DNA of 49,116 bases from Bacteroides sp. (GCF_030151085.1 NZ_JASLER010000046.1:1-49116), one strand, 5' to 3'. Counted from the first letter of the stretch, positions 23,624 to 32,985 are shown. Translations and numbers: made by a program. The notes: a model not told the origin generated them from the sequence alone.

Positions 23624-25606
23624 TTATGATTCCATCAGCATCCTCGTTATCTCCACATCCAAATCAGCACCTTCGGGCAAACTAAGTTTAGTACGAAGCC
23701 GATAGCGATTCTGCAACACACTGGGACGGCTAATGCCGAGCGTGCGAGCTACCTCCTCATTGGTCTGCTTCAAGACGATGAGCATACAAAGCAATTCGTC
23801 CGTGCGCGTGGCACGGGGACAAACCGTGCGCAAGTGATGCAGCACCGTGGGATAGAGAGCCGAGAAAGAATCGCGGAAGGTCTCTTCTTCCTCTTTGGTA
23901 AGCAGACGAGGTTGCAGATTGAGCATCACCTGATCCAAATGGCAAGTATTTTCGTGCGTCTCCTGTACTTCCGCCAGTTGGCGCAGCAATTCTTCGTTAT
24001 GATTATTCAGTTCCTGACGCGAGGTGATGAGTTGTTGCAGGCGCTCACTTTGTTCACGAAGATGAGCTTCCGCCACTTCCTTCTCCCGCTCTTTGAGGCG
24101 CAGATGGAGTTTCAAAGCCTTCTGCCTCATCCAGAACCAGCCACCGACACACAGCCCGACAACAAGCAGTGACAACCCGATGGTCACAAAAAAACGCAGA
24201 CGGTTGTTCTTCAACTCCACCTCAGCAGACAGAAGTAGGTTCTCCTGCTCCTTCCGGCGGGTATCGAAGCGGATATTCGCCATAGCGATGGAACGTATAT
24301 TCTTCATCTTCTGCATCGAGTCCTGCAACTGGGCGTAATAGGGATAACGAGCCATGAAGCGGTCTTTCTGCCCCACTTCCCGGTAGGCTTTCATCAGGTA
24401 GTTGTAGGTGACGATTTCATCCTCTATCGATTCTGCCTCCTGATAGGTATGCGCAGCTTGTTCCAGCAGGGGGATAGCGGCGGCAGCTTTTTCATTAGCA
24501 TACAGCACCTTGCCTATGCCGGCCTTTACATCATCTTTTATCCACACCGCAATCTGGGCTGTATCGGCAACAACGCATAAAGCAAAGGCAACGCCTTGTA
24601 AGCCGAATCCGGTATCTCCGAATAAACATCAGCCAGAACGATATCGCTGCCTACTACCGCATCTTTGAGTTCCATAGCGGCAGAAGCCTCGCACCCTTTG
24701 CGGATATAATAAACGGCGGAATCCGTCCTGTGAAGGGCGTTCAATATATCGGCATGCTTACGGTAGATATCACCCAATGCCGCTCCTTTGTTCCGATGTC
24801 CGATGGCAATGGCTTTAGCGTTGGATTCGAGCGCTTTGTCGTAGAATTCCAGAAGGTGATATGTCCATGCCAGTTGATTATAAGCAAGGGACATGGCAGC
24901 GTCCTCACCCTGTTTCTGGTAGTAGGCGATGGCTTCCTCGTTGACACGCAAAGCATCTTCATAACGTAACTCCGTGCGATATGCCGATGCCAACATACTC
25001 ATCATACGTCCCGTATATGGGTACGGAACACCCGTTGCCCGATACACATCCAGCCCTTTTTCAAGCAGAAGGATTCGGTCTTTATGAGTTCGTGTGAAAC
25101 CCACGGCAGCGGCAACCAGTTCGCAGTTCCTCATTACCCGGATTGGCTCCGGGGGACCGGGCAACCGGAAGAAGCTGTCTACCAATGCCTCCGTATGCTC
25201 TGCATCGCCAAGCCGGGAGGCGACAAAAAGACGAATTGGCATAGATGTCACTGCGATACCCATCGAGAAGGGAATGAGGAGGAATCACAGCTACAAGGCT
25301 GTCGTAGAAATGCAGGCAGCGCGCGATATGCTTCCCAGTCTTTACAGAGGAGAAATAGGTGGACATAGCTTCGCGAATCATTGCATGTATGGAGTTGTCC
25401 GAGCTCTGCTGCGGCAGTTGGGGGAAGAAAGAGGACTCGATAATTCCGAATGTTTTGTTGCTGTCACCATCCTTCAAGGCAGTTTGGGCTTGTTTTAATA
25501 CCTGTGCCAGCGGAGTATAACGGGAATCGTTATGGGCAGGATTATTCCGACAGGAAGCAAGCAGACAAATGGTGAGTAATATAAGAAATAGACGTGCAGC
25601 TCTCAT
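23624..25606 (-). pseudogene. TPR-HTH regulator lipoprotein broken by two frameshifts
   Basis: Three overlapping fragments on the minus strand (25606-25082, 25263-24538, 24547-23624) are pieces of one regulator of about 660 residues. The first has a lipobox signal (LLASC, Cys19) and the start of the helical repeats. The second carries TPR units (ALRVNEEAIAYYQKQG, ALESNAKAIAIGHR). The third has one membrane helix (FFVTIGLSLLVVGLCVGGWFW), a coiled coil and a C-terminal HTH (NEEVARTLGISRPSVLQNRYR). Frame 1 passes to frame 2 at a run of five T (25225-25229, one too many). The frame is restored near 24555-24570, where one base appears missing. Either the gene is dead, or both shifts are sequencing errors. 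A promoter box remains at 25627-25634. Confidence 0.8.
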
Positions 25607-25626
25607 GTGTATTAAATTTTAAGATA

Positions 25627-25634
25627 CAAATCTA
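25627..25634 (-). promoter_or_regulatory. -7 box TAGATTTG before the TPR-HTH gene
   Basis: TAGATTTG on the minus strand lies 20 bp before the ATG at 25606. Nothing else was seen between 25635 and the dnaK terminator. Confidence 0.45.
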
Positions 25635-25760
25635 CAGTAAATATCCGAGCAATCCATACTTTAGATTGAAGAAATCCGTTGAAACTTTCCCATTAAGAAT
25701 AATGATATGAGACAAAAAATAGGAATCAATAACTGATGAAAAATGAAGGTCAAGATATGG

Positions 25761-25798
25761 AAAAAGGCGTGTAACTCCTTACGAATTACACGCCTTTT
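25761..25798 (-). terminator. Intrinsic terminator of dnaK
   Basis: AAAAGGCGTGTAA (25762-25774) pairs with TTACACGCCTTTT (25786-25798) around an 11-nt loop, 36 bp after the dnaK stop. On the minus strand the stem ends in a run of T. Confidence 0.85.
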
Positions 25799-25834
25799 AT
25801 TCTATTTCGGTATTATTTTATTGCTATTTTTACC

Positions 25835-27754
25835 TTACTTCACTTCTTCAAAATCAGCATCTTGTACATTATCTCCATGCTTGCTGTTATCCTGAGCACC
25901 ACCTTGTTGTCCGGCATTCATATCAGGACCAGCCTGTGCACCACCTTGAGCACCGCTCTGAGCATACATTTCAGCGCTGGCAGCTTGGAATGCAGTATTC
26001 AGTTCTGCCATAGCAGAATCAATAGTTGCTAAATCCTGAGCCTTGTGAGCATCTTTAAGTTTCTGTAAAGCTGCTTCAATAGGAGCCTTCTTGTCAGCAG
26101 GCAACTTATCACCTAATTCTTTCAACTGATTTTCAGTAGTGAAGATCATTGAGTCAGCTTGGTTCAACTTATCAATCTTTTCACGTTCTTTCTTGTCAGC
26201 GTCTGCATTAGCTTCTGCCTCAGCTTTCATCTTTTCAATTTCTTCTTTACTTAAACCACTGGAAGCCTCGATGCGGATAGCCTGTTCCTTACCGGTAGCC
26301 TTATCTTTAGCAGATACCTTCAAGATACCATTAGCATCGATATCGAATGTAACCTCAATCTGAGGAACACCACGACGAGCCGGAGCTATACCTGTCAAGT
26401 TGAACTGACCGATTGATTTGTTCTGAGCAGCCATCGGACGTTCACCCTGCAATACGTGGATGGTAACTTCTGTCTGGTTATCGGCAGCAGTAGAGAATGT
26501 TTCGCTCTTCTTACAAGGAATAGTCGTGTTAGCATCAATCAACTTCGTCATTACACTACCCATAGTTTCGATACCCATAGACAGCGGAGTAACATCCAAC
26601 AATACAACACCCTTGATTTCATCGGTCAAAACAGCACCCTGAACAGCAGCACCTACAGCTACTACTTCATCCGGATTAACACCCTTAGAAGGAACTTTAC
26701 CGAAGAGGTCTTCAACCAACTTCTGTACAGCCGGAATACGAGAAGAACCACCTACAAGGATAACTTCATCAATATCAGCGTTGCTCAAACCTGCATCGCT
26801 CATTGCTTTCTTACAAGGTTCAAGACAAGCCTGAATCAAGTTATGAGCCAAAGCTTCAAATTTAGCACGAGTCAAAGTCTTAACCAAGTGCTTGGGTACA
26901 CCACCTACAGGCATGATATATGGCAGGTTGATTTCAGTACTAGTAGAAGAAGACAACTCAATCTTAGCTTTTTCAGCAGCCTCTTTCAAACGTTGCATAG
27001 CCATCGGGTCTTGAGTCAAGTCAGCACCTTCGTCGTTCTTAAATTCCTGAACTAACCAGTCAATAATCACCTGGTCGAAATCATCACCACCCAAGTGAGT
27101 ATCACCATTGGTTGACAACACTTCGAATACACCACCACCGAATTCGAGGATAGAGATATCGAATGTACCACCACCAAGGTCGAATACAGCAACTTTCATA
27201 TCTTTATGAGCCTTATCGATACCGTATGCAAGAGCAGCGGCAGTCGGCTCGTTCACAATACGTTTTACTTCAAGACCGGCAATCTGACCAGCTTCTTTAG
27301 TAGCCTGACGTTGAGAATCAGAGAAGTAAGCCGGAACAGTAATAACAGCTTCTGTCACTTCATGTCCCAAATAGTCTTCAGCAGTCTTTTTCATTTTCTG
27401 CAAAATCATTGCAGAGATTTCCTGTGGAGTATAAAGGCGTCCGTCGATGTCAACACGCGGAGTATTGTTGTCACCTTTTACAACCTTATAAGGCATGCGA
27501 CCAACTTCTTTTTGAACCTGATCCCAGTTTTCACCCATGAAACGTTTGATAGAAGATACGGTGCGGGTGGGGTTAGTAACAGCTTGACGTTTTGCAGGGT
27601 CACCTACTTTACGTTCGCCACCATCTACAAACGCTACTACAGAAGGAGTAGTACGTTTACCTTCACTGTTTGCAATTACTACAGGTTCGTTACCTTCAAA
27701 TACAGCAACACAAGAGTTTGTTGTTCCTAAGTCAATACCAATAATTTTTCCCAT
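25835..27754 (-). CDS. dnaK: Molecular chaperone DnaK (Hsp70)
   Basis: This 639-residue ATP-dependent chaperone folds and refolds cytoplasmic proteins with DnaJ and GrpE. The N-terminal ATPase begins GIDLGTTNSCVAV and includes the phosphate motif VFDLGGGTFDIS and the VILVGGSSRIP motif. The substrate-binding domain starts near residue 385 (LLDVTPLSMGIET). The helical lid is followed by a Gly/Gln/Ala-rich tail ending in EEVK. Length and ends are complete. dnaJ and grpE are not adjacent. A sigma-54-like element and a leader hairpin lie upstream. Confidence 0.98.
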   Translation of the reverse strand: MGKIIGIDLGTTNSCVAVFEGNEPVVIANSEGKRTTPSVVAFVDGGERKVGDPAKRQAVTNPTRTVSSIKRFMGENWDQVQKEVGRMPYKVVKGDNNTPRVDIDGRLYTPQEISAMILQKMKKTAEDYLGHEVTEAVITVPAYFSDSQRQATKEAGQIAGLEVKRIVNEPTAAALAYGIDKAHKDMKVAVFDLGGGTFDISILEFGGGVFEVLSTNGDTHLGGDDFDQVIIDWLVQEFKNDEGADLTQDPMAMQRLKEAAEKAKIELSSSTSTEINLPYIMPVGGVPKHLVKTLTRAKFEALAHNLIQACLEPCKKAMSDAGLSNADIDEVILVGGSSRIPAVQKLVEDLFGKVPSKGVNPDEVVAVGAAVQGAVLTDEIKGVVLLDVTPLSMGIETMGSVMTKLIDANTTIPCKKSETFSTAADNQTEVTIHVLQGERPMAAQNKSIGQFNLTGIAPARRGVPQIEVTFDIDANGILKVSAKDKATGKEQAIRIEASSGLSKEEIEKMKAEAEANADADKKEREKIDKLNQADSMIFTTENQLKELGDKLPADKKAPIEAALQKLKDAHKAQDLATIDSAMAELNTAFQAASAEMYAQSGAQGGAQAGPDMNAGQQGGAQDNSKHGDNVQDADFEEVK

Positions 27755-27787
27755 GATCGTTATTATTTTATTTGTTATAAGTCCATT

Positions 27788-27839
27788 TTGGTGTCTACCT
27801 CATCAGTAGACGCCAATAGAAAGACAAACGTTATGCCAA
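27788..27839 (-). promoter_or_regulatory. dnaK upstream region: sigma-54-like element and leader hairpin
   Basis: On the minus strand, TTGGCA (27834-27839), 6 nt and TTGT (27824-27827) give the sigma-54 spacing of 10 nt between GG and the -12 dinucleotide, but with GT in place of GC. An 11-bp stem with one mismatch (27788-27798 with 27806-27816) follows before the ATG at 27754. Further upstream, GACAG/CTGTC forms a short dyad within 27870-27900. The rest of the 420-bp gap to the MATE gene holds a minus-strand terminator-like hairpin and array C. Confidence 0.4.
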
Positions 27840-28063
27840 ATTGTTCAGAGCAGTTACAGTTTTTTGTTTATGACAGTTTGCCTGTCAGTTTGGCAGAATT
27901 AAGATTACTTTGTCTGCTTTTAATTACCATTTGTTAATTCCTATCCCGTTCAAAAGCTCTACTTTTGCCAACCAAAAAGAAAGGATTCAGGGATAGGAAG
28001 GAATGAGTCTGACAAATAGGCTTTTTGATCTTTCTTTTTAGCAAGTTCGACTTTTCTTTTTCG

Positions 28064-28085
28064 AAAAAAAGGGTGTATGACACCC
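28064..28085 (-). terminator. Terminator-like hairpin facing dnaK
   Basis: GGGTGT (28071-28076), loop ATG, ACACCC (28080-28085). On the minus strand it is followed by seven T (28064-28070). No minus-strand gene lies upstream, so it may stop antisense transcripts that leave the MATE promoter region. The right arm is part of array C. Confidence 0.4.
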
Positions 28086-28146
28086 GGATGTCAAACATAC
28101 CAACACCCGGGTGTCGGATATGCTGAGACCCGGGTGTCAAACAAGT
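28078..28146. repeat. Array C: three 23-bp repeats, each centred on a palindrome
   Basis: The CCCGGG/A centres lie exactly 23 bp apart (28083, 28106, 28129). The shared core is ACACCCGGGTGTC, a perfect dyad in unit 2 and nearly so in units 1 and 3. The tails AAACATAC, GGATATGC and AAACAAGT differ. The array ends about 10 bp before a weak -7 box (TAAGTTTA, 28155-28162) and 29 bp before the MATE ATG, a position suited to control of that operon. Confidence 0.85.
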
Positions 28147-28174
28147 AAAATTAGTAAGTTTAAAGATTAGATTT

Positions 28175-29590
28175 ATGGAAAAGTTGAGAGACAGTATTGA
28201 TTTTAAGAACACAGATATTGCTACATTGTTTCGCAAGTTGTTACTACCTACCGTATTGGGAATGATATTCTCTGCATTATTTGTGATTACCGACGGTATC
28301 TTTGTAGGCAAAGGCATTGGCAGCGATGCTCTTGCAGCCGTCAATATAGTTGCACCACTTTGGCTGTTTTCAACAGGCATCGGATTGATGTTTGGAGTTG
28401 GAGCATCCGTAGTGGCATCTATTCATTTGTCACATGGTAAAGTGAAAGTGGCACGTATCAATATAACCCAATCCATCGTTATATCTTCTTTGTTATTAAT
28501 AGGTACCTCTACCCTATTCTGCACATTTGCTCCTCAAATAGTAAGTTTGCTCGGTGGTTCGGAACGACTCATGCCATTCGCAGTGGAATATATGCGTTGG
28601 TTTGTACCTTTCTCCGCTTTCACAGCATTACTCAATTCTGGCATGTTCTTCCTCCGATTGGACGGCTCGCCTAACTATGCCATGATGTGCAATGTAGTAG
28701 CCGCTATTCTAAACATCATATTGGATTACCTGTTCATCTTTCCCTTTGGTTGGGGAATGTTCGGTGCTGCAGTGGCAAGTGCCATCGGCACAACGGTAGG
28801 CGCATTAATGATTATCTTCTATTTAATGCGTCGCCGGTGTGCACTACGGCTCTATCCGGTAAAATTGAGCAAAAAGAGTATGTTACTTACTTGCCGTAAC
28901 GTAGGTTATATGTGCCGTTTAGGGTCTTCGGCTTTCCTGTGTGAAATAGCTATTGCCTGTATGATGTTTGTAGGTAATATAGTATTCATTCATTATTTAA
29001 AGGAAGACGGTGTAGCAGCATTCAGCATCGCTTGTTACTTCTTTCCTATTATATTTATGGTATACAATGCCATTGCCCAGTCGGCACAGCCTATAATCAG
29101 CTATAACTACGGCTTGCAAGAAAGCCTTCGGGTTCGTCAAACCTACCGGTTAGCACTAAAGACAGCCATTACTTGCGGCGCATGTTTCGCATTAGTCACA
29201 ATGTTTTGCAGTCCGCAGATTGTAGGCATGTTTATCGACCGTAGTTATCCAGCTTACGAAATAGCAGTAGAAGGTTTGCCCTATTATGCTACCGGCTTTA
29301 TCTTCTTTGCCGTCAACGTTGTTTCAATAGGATATTTCCAAAGTGTAGAGCGTGCCAAGTATGCTACTATCATCACCTTGTTGCGTGGTTTTATCCTATT
29401 GACTGCATGTTTCTTCGGGCTACCATTGCTATTGGGGAATCGTGGTATATGGCTTGCCACTCCCCTCGCCGAACTGCTAACGACTATCTTTATATTCGTG
29501 ATTTACATTATCCGAAAAAGAGAGAGCAAAGAAAATTGCATATCTTTGCAGCATGGAAACCATGATCAAGAAATTCTGCAAAAAGTATAA
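28175..29590 (+). CDS. MATE-family multidrug efflux transporter
   Basis: This 471-residue inner-membrane exporter uses an ion gradient. About twelve hydrophobic helices form two homologous halves. The first half has the usual FRKLLLPTVLGMIFSALFVITDGIFVGKGIG start, shown here only in outline, with FVITDGIFVG as the key helix-1 motif. It resembles the MepA/DinF type. Substrates are unknown. Its 3' end overlaps the start of a Crp-like regulator by 38 bp, and three palindromic repeats lie just before its promoter. The export function is firm and the regulation is inferred. Confidence 0.9.
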   Translation: MEKLRDSIDFKNTDIATLFRKLLLPTVLGMIFSALFVITDGIFVGKGIGSDALAAVNIVAPLWLFSTGIGLMFGVGASVVASIHLSHGKVKVARINITQSIVISSLLLIGTSTLFCTFAPQIVSLLGGSERLMPFAVEYMRWFVPFSAFTALLNSGMFFLRLDGSPNYAMMCNVVAAILNIILDYLFIFPFGWGMFGAAVASAIGTTVGALMIIFYLMRRRCALRLYPVKLSKKSMLLTCRNVGYMCRLGSSAFLCEIAIACMMFVGNIVFIHYLKEDGVAAFSIACYFFPIIFMVYNAIAQSAQPIISYNYGLQESLRVRQTYRLALKTAITCGACFALVTMFCSPQIVGMFIDRSYPAYEIAVEGLPYYATGFIFFAVNVVSIGYFQSVERAKYATIITLLRGFILLTACFFGLPLLLGNRGIWLATPLAELLTTIFIFVIYIIRKRESKENCISLQHGNHDQEILQKV

Positions 29591-30140
29591 ACTAACGGAG
29601 AAAAGCTTATTTGAACTTCTGTCTAATATGGCAGAAGTCAGCTTTTCCAAAGGTCAACTCATTATCAAGGAAGGAGAACGCAACTCTAATTTTTACCTTA
29701 TAAAAAAGGGTATCTGGCGTGCCTATTACCTTACTGATGGAACTGAGAACTCTCTCTGGTTTGTCGGTCCGGGAGAAGCAGCTTTTTCTTCATGGGGGTA
29801 TGTAGATGGAGATTCTTCTCAGCTCAATATCGAGTCTGTAAATGACAGTACGGCATACTGCATATCTAAGGCAGAATTGGAAAAACTATTCTCACATTCC
29901 ATAGAAATGGCAAACTTTGGCAGGAAGATATTTGAATGCGAAATCCTATCGGTAGATAATGCTTCAGTGGCTTATGGTACTCCTCCAACTGCCAGGGAGC
30001 GCTATCTTACTTTGATGGAAGAAAATCCGGAATTATTGCAAGATGTTCCACTGAAATATTTGGCATCTTATCTCTATATTACGCCACAATCTTTGAGCAG
30101 AATAAGGGCGGAATTAAAGAACACAAGGAAGCGTCGGTAG
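29553..30140 (+). CDS. Crp/Fnr-family transcriptional regulator
   Basis: This 195-residue protein has a cyclic-nucleotide-binding-type beta-barrel at about 10-120 (FSKGQLIIKEGERNSNFYLIKKG in outline) and a C-terminal winged HTH at about 145-190 (PLKYLASYLYITPQSLSRIRAEL). It lacks the cysteines of an Fnr iron-sulfur cluster and an obvious RxS cAMP-binding pair, so its ligand is unknown. It starts inside the 3' end of the MATE gene, in another frame, and is therefore coupled to it. It may act on the palindromes at 28078-28146. Confidence 0.88.
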   Translation: METMIKKFCKKYKLTEKSLFELLSNMAEVSFSKGQLIIKEGERNSNFYLIKKGIWRAYYLTDGTENSLWFVGPGEAAFSSWGYVDGDSSQLNIESVNDSTAYCISKAELEKLFSHSIEMANFGRKIFECEILSVDNASVAYGTPPTARERYLTLMEENPELLQDVPLKYLASYLYITPQSLSRIRAELKNTRKRR

Positions 30141-30150
30141 TAAACATAAA

Positions 30151-30184
30151 AAAAGGCTCTCGTAGATATCCACGAGAGCCTTTT
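30151..30184. terminator. Bidirectional terminator between Crp-like and META genes
   Basis: GGCTCTCG (30155-30162) pairs with CGAGAGCC (30173-30180), with A-runs before and T-runs after. It serves the plus-strand Crp-like gene (stop 30140) and the minus-strand META gene (stop 30198). Confidence 0.9.
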
Positions 30185-30197
30185 CTTATAGTAATGA

Positions 30198-30992
30198 TTA
30201 TAAATTCTTCACCAATACCAATACCAGATTATTGTCTGTATCATAGAAGCCAATGCCTCCACCTGCTAACTGACCAAATGACTGTACAGAATTTAATGCT
30301 TTCAAAACACGTCCTTCTACTTCCATATCGGGGCATGCCATCATCGTACTGATAACTTGAGGGAATGAAATTGCTGTAGCATTATTACCATCTACCTCAA
30401 ATGCTCCATTGATAATATTGCATCCGGCATTTCCATGCAATCTCTTTTCAGAAACATTGAATTCTATAAATGGTTGGTTTTCCATACCACTGGGAATTAC
30501 TTCTCCACCAGCCTCGCTAACCATCCATTTTCCATCTAGAACAGTTAACTTAACTTCCGGTTCCTTCTTTTGTAACACTACAAGAGGACGGCTGGATGTT
30601 CCGCACAATGCCATATTTTCTTTTCCCAATTTCTTGTATTTCTTTACCTGACCTAAAGCCGCCAAAACATTATTTTCCACAGTCATATCCGGACAAGCCA
30701 TACGAGTACTACCCAAAGCGCCAAGATTGATTGTACCGGGCTTAGCATTTACATCAAATGAACCCATCATACGGTTGCATCCACTATTGCCATAGACTTT
30801 TCCAGTCTTTGTATCAAAACCGATAAAAGGAAATTCTTGTCCCGGAGCAGGAACTACAGCTGTACCGTTTACTTCGATTATATTCCACTCGCCACTAATT
30901 GAAGAAAGAGTAGCGGCATTCTTTGTTGAACCACAAGATGACAGACTTATCAATGCACCTGCCATGCACAGAGAAACAAATACTTTTTTCAT
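30198..30992 (-). CDS. Lipoprotein with two META/HslJ domains
   Basis: This 264-residue lipoprotein (lipobox SLSSC, Cys20) has two tandem META domains, about 30-140 and 145-264. Each repeats the pattern W-I/M-V/I...EV-NG/GGEVI, then GNxGCNxxxGxF, then ...MACPDM-x-VE-x-x-VLxAL. META/HslJ domains are linked to heat stress and novobiocin resistance in E. coli and are often secreted. The enzymatic role is unknown. The duplication within one protein is complete, and both copies keep the Cys of GCN and ACPDM. It is a single gene with its own promoter. Confidence 0.9.
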   Translation of the reverse strand: MKKVFVSLCMAGALISLSSCGSTKNAATLSSISGEWNIIEVNGTAVVPAPGQEFPFIGFDTKTGKVYGNSGCNRMMGSFDVNAKPGTINLGALGSTRMACPDMTVENNVLAALGQVKKYKKLGKENMALCGTSSRPLVVLQKKEPEVKLTVLDGKWMVSEAGGEVIPSGMENQPFIEFNVSEKRLHGNAGCNIINGAFEVDGNNATAISFPQVISTMMACPDMEVEGRVLKALNSVQSFGQLAGGGIGFYDTDNNLVLVLVKNL

Positions 30993-31027
30993 TGTTATTC
31001 GTTGTTTAAGTTATTTTTTTTCGAGTG

Positions 31028-31035
31028 CAAATATA
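31028..31035 (-). promoter_or_regulatory. -7 box TATATTTG for the META gene
   Basis: TATATTTG on the minus strand, 35 bp before the ATG at 30992. Confidence 0.6.
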
Positions 31036-31106
31036 CATGAAAAAATTGAGTTGAAACATTTACTATAAAGGATTTCACGACAGATTACATGGATTAACAG
31101 AGATTA

Positions 31107-32024
31107 TCAATTGTCAATTGATATACAAATTACCTGACTATTGGGCAAATCAGGAATATACATCTGATTACCAACGACTGAAATATCAGCCGGTCCCACC
31201 ATTTCTTTTCCTACAACCAGAAGAGTCATTTTACGAGTTTCCATATCTATACTATGAATAGCCGGAGACCAATCAGTAACGTACATCGATTTTCCATCTT
31301 CCGATAATGCGATGCCATCATATTGTCCGGGAGTAGTGATGAACTTTTCCGGTACCGGATTAGTAATATCTGGTATCACATAGACCACATTGGCTTCTGT
31401 TGTATTGCCATCAGCCGGATAAGAAGCTACATACATGGCAGCATTATCTATAATCAAACCATTAGGACCTGCAATATCCACCCACTTAACGGGAACTGCC
31501 TGTTCCAACTTATCCAAATTACTAATGTCAATGCTATAAACACGTCCTGTATTTGTCACAGAAACATATAACGTATTACCCTGTGCAACCAAATCATTAA
31601 CAAATAAGTCCTCTTCTGGAAAATGAATAATTTGGGGAGTCGTAGTCAACGAGTCAAGATTATAGACTACTACCTTATTTACATCGCAAACAAATAGATA
31701 TTTATCTCTGGTATACATACCCTTCGGAGCCGATAGCGTACCATCAGCCGGAATCAGGATTTCAGATTTTCCATCTTCATAATAGGCAATATATCCTTTG
31801 CCTTCATTGTTTAGCGGATTCAGTTGGTCAGTACCAAAACTACCTATCAAGATTCCTCCTTCATAGGGATAAGTAGCTTCGCAGAAACGAAGGTTTTCAT
31901 TGATTACCACAGGAGCGGCACTTTCCTGCTTAGTCTCACTTTTTTTGTTCTGGCAAGAGATTGTAACGACAATTATCAGCAAGATACCCAGAAAAGAAGC
32001 GAAAAAAGATAATTTACTTTTCAT
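31107..32024 (-). CDS. Beta-propeller lipoprotein (SMP-30/NHL-like)
   Basis: This 305-residue lipoprotein (hydrophobic N-terminus, lipobox TISC with Cys24, then polar NKKSETKQES) has a repeat-strand pattern of a six-bladed propeller. GTLSAPKGMYTRDKYLFVCD, VNDLVAQGNTLYVSVTNTG, GPNGLIIDNAAMYVASY and DGIALSEDGKSMYVTDW mark successive blades, as in SMP-30/gluconolactonase or strictosidine-synthase-like proteins. The active site was not identified. It could be an enzyme or a binding protein. The AraC gene 82 bp upstream on the same strand is a likely regulator. Confidence 0.75.
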   Translation of the reverse strand: MKSKLSFFASFLGILLIIVVTISCQNKKSETKQESAAPVVINENLRFCEATYPYEGGILIGSFGTDQLNPLNNEGKGYIAYYEDGKSEILIPADGTLSAPKGMYTRDKYLFVCDVNKVVVYNLDSLTTTPQIIHFPEEDLFVNDLVAQGNTLYVSVTNTGRVYSIDISNLDKLEQAVPVKWVDIAGPNGLIIDNAAMYVASYPADGNTTEANVVYVIPDITNPVPEKFITTPGQYDGIALSEDGKSMYVTDWSPAIHSIDMETRKMTLLVVGKEMVGPADISVVGNQMYIPDLPNSQVICISIDN

Positions 32025-32063
32025 AATACAATAGTGTTTAGTTCAACTTTATTTTTGATAATA

Positions 32064-32071
32064 CAAAAGTA
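32064..32071 (-). promoter_or_regulatory. -7 box TACTTTTG for the propeller lipoprotein
   Basis: TACTTTTG on the minus strand, 39 bp before the ATG at 32024, inside the gap after the AraC gene. Confidence 0.5.
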
Positions 32072-32106
32072 CAAACGAAACATCCTTAAAGGCTTATCTA
32101 TTCAGT

Positions 32107-32985
32107 TCAAGTTTTTGCCTGTTTAGCTCTGAATGCAGTCGGCGTCAACTGATATTGTTCTTTAAAGAGTCGGCTAAAATGAGGAGTACTGACAAACCCG
32201 CAAGCTTCGGAGATTTCTTCCATAGTTTTATCAGTAGTCTCAAGCAAGAATGCAGCACGTTCCAATTTTTTCTTTCGAATCCAAGAACGCGGAGGCTCGC
32301 CATAATGAGAAGTGAACTCGCGTTTATAACTCGAAAGACTTCTACCGGAAAACATTGCCAATTCTTTGATAGTCGCCGATGAGTAAAGATGATTATCGAG
32401 TACAGAAGCGATGGAAGGATTCTCACTTTTGGAAGCATCCACCAGAAAAGTTATGATAAGTTGCCGATAAGGGCTATCCAATAAGAGGTATATGAGTTCG
32501 GAGAATTTGAGTCGGACAAGTTCACACATATAAGGATTATCTCCTTTGCTATAAGCTTCTAATGAAAGAAATAGTCTCTCAATATTCTGGTTTGGCGAGA
32601 TTATCTTTACCGCATTATTACTTTGGGTATGTTCAGTGGTCAACAAGCTACTGTCTATTCGCTCTAATATGTCCTGGGCGGCTTTCTTAGTAAAAAACAG
32701 CATAACGCTTCGAAAGCCATTTTCACCAGTCAAATATTCGGACATGACATATTCTCCCCGAGGTATCAGAAACAGTTCGCCAGGATTAATCTGAAAGCCA
32801 GACTGAGCTATCTTGATCTGCTTTATGCCGGAAAGAATATAGACCAATGCATTATGAGTAAGAAACACATCAAAATTCTCCGTCGTAGTAAGCGAGGTAT
32901 ATTGCAACAAGCGTACAGTCTTGTCTGTTCCGGCCTTGGTAGCAGACATCACATTGTCGGGAATAAAGAGACGTTTCGCAGCCAT
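32107..32985 (-). CDS. AraC-family transcriptional regulator
   Basis: This 292-residue regulator has an N-terminal cupin-like region at about 20-150 (IKIAQSGFQINPGELFLIPRGE) and a C-terminal double HTH at about 190-290 (ELAMFSGRSLSSYKREFTSHYG and EISEACGFVSTPHFSRLFKEQY, in outline). It resembles the ExsA-like group of AraC proteins by its N-terminal layout, though this is weak. It lies upstream of the propeller lipoprotein and divergent from the CASDH gene, sharing a 150-bp intergenic region with promoters for both directions. Confidence 0.85.
   Translation of the reverse strand: MAAKRLFIPDNVMSATKAGTDKTVRLLQYTSLTTTENFDVFLTHNALVYILSGIKQIKIAQSGFQINPGELFLIPRGEYVMSEYLTGENGFRSVMLFFTKKAAQDILERIDSSLLTTEHTQSNNAVKIISPNQNIERLFLSLEAYSKGDNPYMCELVRLKFSELIYLLLDSPYRQLIITFLVDASKSENPSIASVLDNHLYSSATIKELAMFSGRSLSSYKREFTSHYGEPPRSWIRKKKLERAAFLLETTDKTMEEISEACGFVSTPHFSRLFKEQYQLTPTAFRAKQAKT

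Noticed and set aside
26456..27055. 199-residue open frame on the plus strand inside dnaK
   Set aside because: It is a shadow of a highly conserved gene with strong codon bias. Composition is unlike a protein and no promoter is present.
28064..28085. Terminator of an unseen minus-strand gene
   Set aside because: No coding frame was found on the minus strand between the MATE start and this hairpin. It is kept only as a low-confidence feature.
27934..28380. 148-residue minus-strand frame across the MATE start
   Set aside because: It covers array C and the MATE N-terminus in the wrong strand and has no recognisable domain.
31105..31123. TATCAATTG-T-CAATTGATA palindrome at the end of the propeller gene
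   Set aside because: Perfect but short and AT-only in its core, overlapping the stop codon and without a U-tract. Too weak to call a terminator or operator.
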